64,000 nucleotides of DNA, taken from positions 49,426,595 to 49,490,594 of the forward strand of contig CM063510.1 in the NCBI GenBank assembly GCA_032207245.1, written 5' to 3'. This document shows positions 53,149 to 64,000 of this stretch, one piece after another. The notes under the pieces are model-generated. The model saw nothing but the letters and a program-made list of their open reading frames with translations. It ran no database searches and was not told where the DNA came from. Within the stretch, counting starts at the first letter, position 1. Every line of letters begins with the position of its first letter. The position numbers and the translations under genes are program-made. Origin of the DNA: Pardosa pseudoannulata. Its lineage: Eukaryota > Arthropoda > Arachnida > Araneae > Lycosidae.

Positions 53149-53152
53149 TTAA

Positions 53153-53856
53153 CGCTTAAGTTCTTAAAAAATTAAAAACTGTTGAGAAATCAAATATATA
53201 AGTAGTTTCATCACGCTATAAAAAATTATATCAGTCACTTTAAATATAATTCAGGTTTACATACTATAAAAGATAATTAGTTTAAACAAATTTTATTTAC
53301 AATATTGATATTTCAGAAGTTATTTTAAGGGTAAGGGAATTTCTGTATTTTTTCCACTCGGTTTACATATTTTAAGTTTTTTTTTAACATATTGCTATAT
53401 AATAGAAAACTAAATAATTTTATACACTTATTCCCTCATAAATAATCTAAGAAAAACTTATATTCTTTACTGGGCAGAAAATTATATTTAACGTTGAATC
53501 CAAATAGGCCATTGTAATAATGTTTCTTTTTACCTCGAAAGGTAGCATGTTACTTTACTACTACCAATAACAAGCGTAAAGGACTTCGTTCAGCATAATA
53601 TATTTTAAGATGTAATTGGAAGAGGACTGAAACTAGATTCATTGGCTTGTCTAGCAATTGGTTTACAGTTTATAACATCACTTGTCTGTCAAATTACATA
53701 CGTGTTATGTAAATGTTATATAATTGTTCACGACTTTTTATATTTTTAAAGTTAGTAAATACGATGTATTATACACTTTCTAAATATGTAAAAAAATGTT
53801 TATATCAATTTGAAGATGAATATCTTTTCATTCTGCAATCCTTAATCTTTAAATAT
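53153..53856. other. AT-rich gene-free stretch
   Basis: Nothing recognised. Confidence 0.45.
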
Positions 53857-54148
53857 TGTCACGAAGATTCGAATGAACACACCGTTTAACTGAACAGAAG
53901 AATTTATTAAAGCTAAGTAGCAACTCGCAACTTTACAAGATCTTTAAGTTGCCTACAGCTAGTGGGTATCATATTTTATACCCTAATAGAATATTCGAGA
54001 AATAACTAATTTACATATTAAAGAATGTTCGAGAACATAAGGAAACAATAAATAACAATTTTAAATTAAAAATCTGTACTTTGGATCAACTGCCATGGCA
54101 AGCATCGAACCCACAATCTTCATGTCTGGATCTCGCGCTTTGACCATT
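53857..54148 (-). repeat. Gypsy LTR, family A, copy 3
   Basis: The reverse complement of copies at 2563 and 3802: starts tgtcacgaagattcgaatga on the plus strand, then ctagtgggtatcat, a tttatacccta TATA region, and ends at the tRNA-like module (agcatcgaaccc, B box at 54101-54111; cgcgctttgaccatt). The outermost ~25-30 bp present in copy 1 are missing at the right end. It has no adjoining coding sequence. Confidence 0.82.
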
Positions 54149-56520
54149 AAAAATAAAACTGCATTTATCATGATTTAAATTATATCTATATGTCTAATAT
54201 TACTGTAAAATATTTAAAAGATGTTATTTCAAGCGTTTGGGTCTTGATTTAGCGTTACGAAAAATAATATATTTCTGAATAACACTTTTACCTCAACATA
54301 CATTATGAAGCTAAAAAATATTATAGACACTTCAAGATTATTTAAAATTATTAGTGCTAATGAAAAGGAAGTACCTTAGTGATTTAAGATGTTTACAGTT
54401 AAGTTTGTGGAAAAAAAGCACATTTGCAAAATTCTAAATAAACTTATACTTAAACATGAAAAATACATCCTGTAGAATATAATGCTTAAAATGTGTGTAA
54501 GACGTTTGCTTCTCACTGAGTATTTTAAAATTATGCGAAAAAAGGCTAATTTTAATTTTATTCTTAAATTTCTGTCGTTAGAGAACCCAAGTGCAGATCC
54601 ATAATGGCCCATTAGCATGAAAGGATTTCCACTTTACAGTCATGTGCAATAAATTGCAAATTACCTTTAGTAATCTTCTTGGAAAACTTGTTTTTAATAG
54701 CTTATCGTTTTGTACTCAACAGTAGAAGCTAAATATAATTTGATTAAAATATCTATTTAAATAGCTTAAAATTTCCCTTCATGGTCTGGATATTTTGCTG
54801 AGTTTGAAGTAAATTACAAAACTTAAAACTAGGTTTCTTAAGTTATATTTTCTGTATAATATTTTATCTATAAACTATTATAAAAATATGAAACATTATT
54901 AGATTATATTGCATTATTTTGAAGTAGGTAGTTGATAAACATTTTATACTTTGTTATGTTAATATTTAAATATGCATTTATTTTCTTGAAGTTCGAATAT
55001 TATTGGTTTTTCTACAATGCTAATGATTTTTATTAACAAAAAAAGTTGCAAAAGCAGCTTTAGTGAGTGTACTTCAAAATAGAAATATTTTGAGAATTAG
55101 AAAATATTTAGAGTGATTTAACTGAATTGTTTATTTATCTTATTAAGGAAAATCCGGACATCAAAAATTGTACTTCTTAATAGTTTTTCAAATTTTCCTC
55201 AAAGAATTTCTTCTTTGAATTTTTTATTTTTTATATAAAAAATAATTATAATTAACTTTTAAGCAGTTTATAGATTTTATGTTTTTAGTAAAGTATATTT
55301 TTAATAAAGAATAAATGTTTATTTTTGAGGAAATAAAGGTCCTAAATATTTATTTTAGAAATTTATTTTATACCTGTAAATTTAGTTTTTGGAATTTTGC
55401 CAAAATTGCTATATGTGTCCGGTATCTAGAGTAAAGGTTTGCTTAAATATTTAATTTACAAAATTTTACAGGAGTTAAATTATATATATGATGAATGTAT
55501 TTATGACATATAAAATTATATTAAACTTGTTCAAGAATGATTTATCTCAAAGTAATTTAATTGTTTATGAAAATACAGGTGTCAGAAATTATATTTCTTT
55601 TGAAAAATATTAATACATATACTAAATATAATAATTATTTTTAAATGGAGATAAATATTTTATTTTCACACATGAAAAACATCTTATATAATAAATCTTT
55701 GTAAAACATAAATTAAAATTGTTGTGGCAGTTAAAAGTATATTTTTGTTTTGCTGAATTAAATTTTAACTACATACATTTCAATTTTAGAAATTCATTAC
55801 TTTAAATTAAAGTAGACTTGAGTTTCATTTTTAAATTTGAAATAGTCAAAACACACGTTGAATATTTTATTTTATTTTATTTTATATAAATTTACTTCAA
55901 TTAATTATAGTTAACACATATTTCTCTTTGGAAAATAGGGTTTATTCGATGATTTAATAAAAACTGTGTTTCAAATAATATCACATTCACGAAATAATGT
56001 CATATTTATGAATTTTATTCTTTTCTTTTAAGAATTGTTTGTATTTTAAAATTAAATTTATCTATGTACATGTCACGCTTTGGAAATCTACGCTAAAATA
56101 TTTAATTAAATTATTTTCGAATATATTAAATTAGAGTCTTTATTTGAAGCGACGAATTCACTTGTCACGATGTTTTACTGCCTAATTGTTTTGTGACAAA
56201 CTAAGCTCAAATACTTCTAGCTATAAAATATTCATGAATAATTTTTTTTTGATTTAAAGAGTAAATTTTGATTTCTTTCACGTTACGTTGCATATGTGAT
56301 TCTTATAAATCATGTTAGTTTCGTTTTTCCGATATTGGTTTATTGTACATTAACTCTTATACATCTGTTGCAGTCATATCCATTAATGTTTATATTGTTA
56401 TATAAAATCCTGTAATATTTATCTACATGTCTATCAGTCAAAAAGTCTATGTATTTATCTATCTGTATATATCCCTCTCTTTCTTTCACTCTGTATATAC
56501 ATATACACACATTCTATTTG
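54149..56520. other. AT-rich gene-free stretch
   Basis: About 2.4 kb of very AT-rich sequence, nothing recognised. Confidence 0.5.
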
Positions 56521-57080
56521 AAGTCGTTTTTAACTCGAGGTGCTAACACGACAGTTTTTAACATACTTGAAATAATTGTTTTATCCTTTACAAAAAATGA
56601 ATATTTTATAAATAGTTAAATTGGAATTCTATTGAAAATCATATAAAATATTATGAGCTGAAATTGTTTTTAACTCGAGGTGCTAACACCAAGGTTATTA
56701 GCCTACTCGGGAAATGTTTTTCCTCTTTTTATTTAGGGATACGAAAAACGAATATTTTATAAATTATTACGAGCTGATATTGCATTTGGAAACTAGGTGC
56801 GAGCACAAAGGCCTACTCGAAATATCTGTTTTAAATCTTTTTATTTAGGGGTACGAAAAACGAATATTTTATAAATTGTTAAGAGCTGAAATCATTTCTA
56901 ACTCGAGGTACGAACACGACGGTTTTTAGCCTACGCGAAATACCTTTTTACATCTTTTTATTTAGGAGTAAGAAAAACGAATATTTTATAAATTGGAATT
57001 CTATTTGAAATCGGATACATTTGAAATCCTTTCTAACTACCTCGAGTTAGTAACGATTTCAAATGTATCCCATATGCAAT
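56521..57080 (+). repeat. Tandem array with CTCGAG-bearing units (~110-140 bp)
   Basis: The motif aactcgaggtgctaacac recurs, diverged, at 56532, 56672, 56791 and 56900. Each is followed by ggtttttagcctactcgaaa, ctttttatttaggggtacg and aaaaacgaatattttataaa (ends near 56615, 56760, 56875 and 56992). A fifth partial unit (gcgaacacgatgg) follows at about 57079. Unit length shrinks along the array. Confidence 0.85.
57013..57070. repeat. Hairpin at the array edge, 16-bp arms
   Basis: ggatacatttgaaatc (57013-57028) is exactly complementary to gatttcaaatgtatcc (57055-57070). The 26-nt loop contains ctaact...agttag around ctcgag. Confidence 0.92.
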
Positions 57081-58333
57081 TTGCGAACACGATGGTCTTA
57101 ATAATTGTTTTATCCTCATTGAATACAGCCTGCTCCTTATTTTTTAAACTTGAGGGGGGAAAAACAAAGAAATTCCTTTTTTTCATTATCCTAAGCAAAC
57201 TATGTCAAGTAACTTTTTAGGTATCGTAGTTAGTATTTGTCGATATATTCGATAATTTCTTTGGGAGACTGTATGTATGTATGTATGTGTACAAGTATAT
57301 TTATATACATATATCGTTGATTATTCAAGTATCCGGGTATTTTAAGTCCATGTTGAATGACGGCTTCGTTTTCAATTTAAATTCCACAATTTACAAATTT
57401 ATATATATTTTTTGGTTTAGTATAGGAAAACCCTCTACCATAACCCACTTTTTATTAAACTTTTATTTCGTATTTTAGGTCAGAAAATGTACGATCTCAT
57501 TTTAAAACTCATACTACTCGGATATATTTGTATCTCGATATATCTGCTATAATGCTATTAAGTAAAGCACTGATATGACATTATCTATGTGCACATATAA
57601 AAACAGATTTTTGAGGAAAAAATTTGTTCCGAGTATACGCAATAAGCAAAAATGGGATGATGCTGTAATCTACATAAGTGAGAAACAGGCAATTGAAATC
57701 AAAAGCAAAAGCGATTTCAATTATTACCTTTTATTTATAACCATCCTTTAAAATATTACAGATATTATAATTCTCTGTGACAAAAATTGTCAAAGAGTTA
57801 TTAATTCAAAACTTCAAATATTTTACAATTTCAATCAGGGATTGGTTAGCAGGTTAATTATAGTAACTTGAAGTTGTAAGCAGGCTGAAACAACTCTTTA
57901 AAGTAGAAATGGGTAGGGCTTTCTGATTAAAAATTAATAGTGCATTCCGCTCTTGCTGTTAAAAAAAAGTTGCAACCTGATTTCAGACTCGATTGTACTT
58001 AATCTATTAACTAATATAAAAATAAGAAAATTGTTAAAATCTTGCATAGTTTGAATTTAAATATCACGGTCAATTTTTTGTTAGGTTAAGTGAAATTTGG
58101 AGATTTGCAATTCTTAGAAAGAATTTCAATTTTTATTAAATTAAATGAAAACCAACAGAAAAAATGTATAAAAATATAGAATTTTGTAATTTTTGTAAAA
58201 TTTAATTTTATGCTTAAAATTTCTTTATGTTTGTCTTATTTAGAACATTTTTTGATTAACTGTATGTGCCTACGACTAACAGATATAAAAAAATGACTGG
58301 TAAAGGACTTTATTGTGTAATTTTTGAATACCT
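57081..58333. other. Gene-free stretch
   Basis: AT-rich with short tgta/tata runs. Nothing recognised. Confidence 0.45.
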
Positions 58334-58338
58334 GTATG

Positions 58339-58421
<83 letters not shown>

Positions 58422-58442
58422 CTGTGTCTGTGTGTGTGTGTA
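58334..58442. repeat. (TA)n(TG)n microsatellite
   Basis: (TA) to about 58393, then (TG) with tctg interruptions. Confidence 0.96.
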
Positions 58443-58642
58443 TCTGTCATGTATGCATTTAGTTATATGCAAACACACACCATACACGCATATGTATATA
58501 AAAAGGTACATGAGCAGAAATTGATTTCAAAATATTCCTCATGCTCTTTTACTTTAGCTTTTAAAACTTTCAGAAATAAAGTGATCACTTTAAATCTTTA
58601 GTTTGAATTTGTAATCAGTTTGTCAAGGATTTTCGTTTTAAA

Positions 58643-58717
58643 ATGGCGGAAGGAACTTTAAGTGTCCTATACATCGTACATTTCCACATTTTTCCTAAAT
58701 TTCTGTCAAAAAGTTGA
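58643..58717 (+). CDS. Short upstream ORF, or alternative start
   Basis: ATG at 58643 in the context taaaATGGCGGAAG, a strong animal start and also a YY1-like ATGGCGG motif, opens a 24-codon frame MAEGTLSVLYIVHFHIFPKF then LSKS and TGA at 58715. It ends 17 bp before the ATG of the candidate exon at 58735. If the two belong to one transcript it would be an upstream ORF. It is weak evidence by itself. Confidence 0.2.
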   Translation: MAEGTLSVLYIVHFHIFPKFLSKS

Positions 58718-58734
58718 GATGAGAGTCATGGAGA

Positions 58735-58809
58735 ATGAAGCTGTCTGTTCCGCATGATTTGTCATTAGATGCAAGAATGTCGCAGTTTGCCGAAACCCGT
58801 TTGAAAGCG
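58735..58809 (+). CDS. Possible first coding exon, unknown protein
   Basis: ATG at 58735 (purine at -3) encodes MKLSVPHDLSLDARMSQFAE then TRLKA and is followed at once by GTAAGT (58810-58815), a strong donor in phase 0. The surrounding 58.62-58.86 kb is GC-richer than its neighbours and contains an ATGGCGG motif at 58643, as seen at many animal promoters and 5' exons. The residues look protein-like, but I cannot name the family. An upstream in-frame stop (TGA at about 58727) supports a first exon rather than an internal one. No following exon is identifiable in the remaining 5 kb. Confidence 0.4.
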
Positions 58810-58815
58810 GTAAGT

Positions 58816-61500
58816 TGCCGAGTGGGAAAAAGCACACGTGTCTGACTTTCCTTTAAATTCATAAATCGATTTCAAATAGTTCAAGTATGAAATTGTTAGT
58901 CACGCCGAGTTCACATTTAGATGGAAATTTATTGGGGAACTCGTTTTGTTTTATGCTGAATGCCTATGCTGAAATCAAGTTTCTTTAAATTATCTTAAAC
59001 AAATGAATGCTAATTGTAAAGGGACAATTAACTTAAAATTGTATTATTTTGTTTTTGATTTATCTGCTGAAAACTTGAATACGTTATTCGCAATATATTT
59101 ATCTTGAAAGTGTATACTATTTCAATTTAAAATATTAATAATGCTAAGTTATTAAATGTTCCAAAAGAGATGTAATAAAAATAGCATCATGACATCCCTT
59201 TTACGTGTAATATAGGAATATTTTTATTTAGATGATATTTTTTATGTAAAGAGGTTAGATAAGTTACTTAATATGATTGAATGCATGTGAGCGAATGATT
59301 CTTTCTTAATAACCTTGAAATTAAAAATAAGGAATCTGATGCAATCAACTTTTGAAATCAAATCGTATTCATGAATTTTGCAAATATAAGTCTTACTTTA
59401 AAATTTCCTTTTACAAATTTAAGGTAAGCGTCTATATACTGACATTTTAAAATTCAGATTAACAGAAATTATGTTATGGAAGTAATTGAAAGTTTTGGAA
59501 ATTACTGTAAATCTAACTTATATAACTTTGAAAATAGTAATAAGAAAGAATATATGTATAACAGCTCTAAATATACATACACTATTTCTTGATTAAGGTA
59601 GAACTTTTTCTGTTAAAACACGCGACATACATAAATCATGTTATCTTTTTACCGTATCTGTTTGCATTCATCTCTGGCTGCGAGTCACTTGGCTCTAATA
59701 TGGTCGAAGAGTCTTGATTTCTTAGCTTTATATGTTTATATGAGTCATTTGGCTTTGGTATGACATGGAGTTTATATTTTAACATTAGATGTCTGAGTCC
59801 CTTGGATCTGGTAGAGCCGAGGAGCTTTTTTTATGTTTTAGCGTTATGTTTGTTGTTAAACGATAAAAAAGAGCTGTCTTGTTCTAAAAATGTTTCTTAT
59901 AATTATATTTTGGATAATATATATCATGTGATCGTTTCACCATATCTGTTTATATTCAACGCTGGGTGAATGTTTCCTTTAATTATATTTTCGATCACCA
60001 TATATATCATTTTATGTTAAAATATGACAAAACAAAAATCATAAGTATTATTTAATTTGGGTTCATCGGTCCTAACTACAAATGTATATTGAACGTGCTG
60101 TATTTACTGGCCTAAAAGGGGAAGAAAGCTTACTTTAAATAAAACTAAACTTATAAATAAACTTATAAATAAAACAAAATAGTTATTATCATTACTTATC
60201 ATAGCTTCAATGTACTTTACAAAAATTAGTATTCTACTTGGTAATGTATAAGGTAGGCTTGAAATATCTCTATTACTTTTAAAATACTAATATATATATG
60301 CTTTATCTATTATAAAATTGTATATATACTTTTAAGTAAACTAATTTTTATTTCTTTATGCTACATAAAATTTTATAAAAAAATATCGTAAAACAAAAAC
60401 TTGAAGTTGTAATAAAATGATTATTTTTTATTTGAAACATTTGTAAAAAGAAGTATATTATTATTATAAAAGAATTAAGTTATAGTTATCAAATGAATTA
60501 TTTATATTGAAGTATTTACACAAGCATCAAATGACATTATAATTTTCTGCACATGGTTACGTTTGAACATACGGAAAAAAAAAACGAGCGTTTATATAGT
60601 CTTACCTATAGACACAGTAAATTTTTAAAATCGTCAAAAAATTATTATTTTCCATAAAACAGTATTGAAAAATCGACTTTTTTGAAGGATGTTCTGGTTT
60701 TCTGAAATTGGTATTGTTATGAGAGAGTATCTGCACCAAAAATAAATATTTACGTACCGGGTGATCTTAAAGTTAAGACAATATTAAAAATTGAAAAAGT
60801 TGACAGGGAAAGTATATAAAAAAAATTGGTGATGTTTACACCAAACTGTCGGATATGAAGTAAGAGGTTTGGGGACGAAAAACAAATATTAGCTAAGTTG
60901 GGGATTGAACAGATTCGTTATAATTCTTTAATTAACATGCAACGTTACTTCTATCGTTGTCATCGGCAGCTCCATCGGTTAGTTTCATTCTTCCCAGTTG
61001 TAGTACTAATTCTTATGAAAACAACAGCATAAAACTAAACAACGCTTTACTTTCCGTGTGAGGTTTAAACGAAAGCTGTAACTCAGTAACCGATCTCGAT
61101 GTTCCTACTTCATTCCAATGGACGTACTCTTTTTTTCTTCCTTACATGGAGTCTATTTTTATTACAACAGTCGTGGGACACACCTCAACAAAACTTAGAG
61201 AGTTATAGGAAAGAATACAATTAATTCACATAACCACTGGTCCATTAACCATCTCTCTATGCACACAATTGGGTTAGGTAACTGCTCTTACCTGCTTACA
61301 AATAGATGACTTCCATATTAAATATTTCTTATCAGTTACCGTAGAAGTGTTAAATATGCTGTTCGTCGTTCAGTAACACAGCTGACAGATTAAGCATAAC
61401 ACCGTTCGCAACCGACAGCAACAATTATTTCGGCTTGACAGACAAATGTTACTGAGGGGCATCCACGTTTTGCATGTAACACAAAAAACCTACTTAAAGT
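58816..61500. other. AT-rich gene-free stretch
   Basis: About 2.7 kb. taccgggtgatcttaaagtt at about 60755 resembles a mariner-type terminal repeat, but no partner end was found. Nothing else was recognised. Confidence 0.4.
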
Positions 61501-61860
61501 TTCTTAATTTATTTCGACCAAATATATCAATGGTTAATTTCCACCCCATACATGCCACAATATGCCCACATAGCCTCATTGGGACTTTTTGTATTTTTTA
61601 TGTATAGTTCAGTTCACAAGGTCTCCTTTACCAAGGAAAACATTATTTTATCAATTCTGGAAACATCGCAGTATTTCCAGAAATGATAAAATTTTGAAGT
61701 TAAAATTTTAAATAAAACACAGTTGCTAAAAGACGTCTATTTTTTGCATACCAGAAAAAACTGTAACTTAAAATTTATTAATCATTTAGGCATATATAGA
61801 ACATATCACTGGTTCATTTCCACCTCGTACATCGAAATGGCGTTATAGCCAATATTGCCA
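61501..61860 (+). repeat. Diverged tandem repeat, ~280-bp unit
   Basis: aaatatatcaatggttaatt then tccaccccatacatg (about 61519) recurs as gaacatatcactggttcatt then tccacctcgtacatc (about 61799). The atgtatagttcagttcac-aa then ggtctcctttaccaaggaaa block between them resembles the start of the array at 62490, so the two arrays are probably related. Confidence 0.55.
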
Positions 61861-61876
61861 ATATCCATCAAATTTA

Positions 61877-62203
61877 GTGACAAATGGTAGAATCACCAGT
61901 CTCGCGGTAATGATCTTAGTCGACATGCGAACTTTGCAGCGTTTCGAACAAAGCGATTGTCTTGGAGGAATGCTATCATGTACTTATCATCGGGAAAATT
62001 CAATGTGGAGATTTCTTTCCTGCATTAGCAAGGCACCAAAGATTAAACCATTTAAAAATAACAAAGATATCCGAGAAAGAGATCCGACCTTTCGTACCTA
62101 TGTTTACTGTGAGAAGAGAGAAAGAGGTGGAAGGGAGATCCAGTTGGAGTCTCAAGCTGGCTTGGAGACTCCAACAGGATGTTTGACTGAGGACATAGTG
62201 TAA
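61877..62203 (+). other. Open frames of unknown meaning
   Basis: Two overlapping plus-strand frames (108 and 74 codons) cover a GC-richer patch. Neither has a recognisable domain; the shorter ends IRPFVPMFTVRREKEVEGRS then SWSLKLAWRLQQDV. The patch carries a quasi-palindrome and lies between two related arrays, so a transposon or repeat fragment is likelier than a gene. Confidence 0.2.
62143..62175. repeat. Quasi-palindrome, 14-bp arms with one bulge
   Basis: gttggagtctcaag (62143-62156) pairs with cttggagactccaac (62161-62175), with a one-base bulge and a 4-nt loop ctgg. Confidence 0.9.
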
Positions 62204-62489
62204 TTTTTAGGGCTTGTGTTTCGAGATATGATTTTGATATTTTATTTTATAAGCCATATTTAAGTAATTTTTATTTATGATTTTATTGTTAGAAAAAGGA
62301 TTTGTCTAAATCAATACTTCATACATAATATTTCGGACCTATATGTCGTATTAAATAATGATTTAAGACCACTCGGAATTACAATTTAATTGAATAAGGA
62401 CCCAAATTTTAAATAATGCGCCACAAGAGACTATACCGGAGTCAGAGAAACATTATAATGACCCCAAAACCTCACTGGAAATTTTCGCA

Positions 62490-63160
62490 GTTTTCATGTA
62501 CAGTTTCATTAACATGGTCTTCTTCGTTAAGGACAGCATTTCTTAGGTTTACAATTTTTTTGTTTCATGGAGATGTATCTTTTAAGCTATCATTTTCCTT
62601 GCTTAATCTAATAGCAGAAAACCAGAAAACTATATAGTTTTAAAATAAGCACTAGTCAAGACATTTTTTACCCTGCATCACAGAACACACAGAAAAGTCT
62701 TTCCTGAAGTGTTAAATTTTTAAGTTGAAATTAAGGACAGCGTTTCTAAGGTTTACAAATTACATAACATTATCTCATGGAGATGTTTCTTTTAAGGTAT
62801 CTTTTACTTGCTTAATCTAATAACAGGAAACCGGAAAGCTATATAGTTGTAAAATAAAAGTTAGTTAAGACATTTTTTGCCTACATCACAGAACACACAG
62901 AAAATTCTTTCTTGAAGTGTTAAATTTTTAAGTTAAAAATTAAGGACAGCGTTTCTAAGGTTTACAAATTACATAACATTATCTCATGGAGATGCTTTTT
63001 TTAAGATATCTATTTTCTTACATAATATAATAACAGGAACACGGAAAGCTATATAGTTGTAAAATAAGAGCAATTTAAGACTTTTTTTTTTGCCTACATC
63101 CCAGAACACACAGAAACAGAAGTCTTTCACCGAAGTATTAAAATTTTGAACCTAAAATTT
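62490..63160 (+). repeat. Tandem array, ~205-bp unit, three copies
   Basis: aaggacagc(a/g)tttct starts at 62529, 62733 and 62942 (spacing 204 and 209 bp). Each unit contains aggtttacaa, tcatggagatg, a cttgcttaatctaata/cttacataatataata block, agctatatagtt, and cacagaacacacagaaa. Copies 2 and 3 are closest. No coding frame is conserved. Confidence 0.92.
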
Positions 63161-64000
63161 TAATGAAATGCGAGAATTTTATTATAATTTTTATTATGCA
63201 TAATTAAATTTACGTCGCATGACTTAATGATTTTACTTGACAATTTTAATAAAAACAAATTTATCATTAAAATTTAAGAAAAAAACTTACAATATTTTTC
63301 AAGAAAAATGGTTCTTTAAGTAAAATATAAAAAATCCCTAAAAAAGAGCATAAAAACACTCGAACCACATATTACGCTTATGTACTTTGAATGGAATGCG
63401 GGCTTCTATTAAATGCTGAAAAGCACTGGAAGCATTGTCTGTCATCTTAATTGGAAAAAAAAGTATTATAGTGCACCTCCTCTACTTTTAATAAGAAGCA
63501 ATATAATGAAGTGGAGCCCTTTATTGTTCCACAAACAAAAGCGATACACGAAAATTCTTATCGCTTATTTCTCAGCTCTCCGTGAAGAATAATTTTAATA
63601 AAGGAGGTTTTAAAGTGTTTTAGAACGTGTTTAATTAGAGCATTAAATTAGATAAATGTGCTTTAATTTATTCAAAAAAGAAAAAAAATTATACTAACTA
63701 AATATTTAAAAATGAGGAAATATTGAATTAAACATTTTTAAATAATTGTTATATGTGCATATTAACTTTTGGTGTCTTACTTAAAGAATTATTAAATTTT
63801 ATATTTTACTTAAGATATAAATTTTAAATTTTAACACAGATTATTCATACCACATTGAATAAATATGTACAAAGGTATTTTGCATAAAAATTCATTTTCT
63901 TTAAATGTAACCGCTTTTAGTTTTACAAAAGATATCTTTAAAATTAATAGGTAGAAGAAATATAGATATTATTTTAAAACACAGCTGAAAATTGATGAAA
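63161..64000. other. AT-rich gene-free flank
   Basis: Nothing recognised to the end of the window. Confidence 0.5.

Noticed and set aside
60755..60800. A mariner terminal repeat (taccgggtgatcttaaagtt)
   Set aside because: No inverted partner or transposase remnant was found nearby, so the resemblance alone is not enough.

Overview
The window is AT-rich, repeat-dense animal nuclear DNA. No intact gene is visible. Nearly everything that can be identified is transposon debris: DD-E transposases of the Tc1/mariner, pogo, hAT and piggyBac groups, Ty3/gypsy and other LTRs, a tRNA-derived SINE, local tandem arrays and many (TA)n/(CA)n/(GA)n microsatellites. The gypsy integrase tail with its tRNA-like LTR, the Tc1-like elements and the SINE suit an arthropod, most likely a spider. 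That assignment is inference from remembered families, not a database result.

Layout. 0.6-4.1 kb: a decayed Tc1-like element, then the 3' end of a gypsy element with its LTR and a second related LTR. 6.3-7.3 kb: a higher-order TAGA/TA/GA satellite. 7.5-9.1 kb: a mariner-type fragment, a pogo-like gene collapsed to its two ends, and a hAT copy with a perfect 8-bp target duplication. 10.6-10.7 kb: a possible minus-strand exon. 11.9-12.5 and 20.6-21.2 kb: two LTRs of one family, the first a solo LTR with a 5-bp target duplication. 20-29 kb: at least four diverged direct copies of an unnamed ~0.5-0.6 kb unit, interrupted by a piggyBac MITE, a hAT copy and a truncated SINE. 33-34.3 kb: a degenerate ~130-bp satellite beside a GC-richer patch holding another SINE stub. 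36.0-39.0 kb: two ~950-bp inverted arms, nearly identical, around a 1.1-kb spacer; this is the most striking structure. 43.6-45.3 kb: an old interspersed repeat, the second MITE copy, the longest SINE and a minisatellite. 47.7-48.6 kb: a second decayed Tc1-like element. 52.5-54.1 kb: a piggyBac-like element and a third gypsy LTR. 56.5-57.1 and 61.5-63.2 kb: further tandem arrays.

Possible host-gene traces are weak: a 142-nt minus-strand exon (10.6 kb) and two plus-strand first-exon candidates (50.3 and 58.7 kb), each ending in a good splice donor. I recognise none of the proteins. The window could be largely intron or intergenic. No genes can be shown to work together here; the interactions visible are nested and adjacent transposon insertions.
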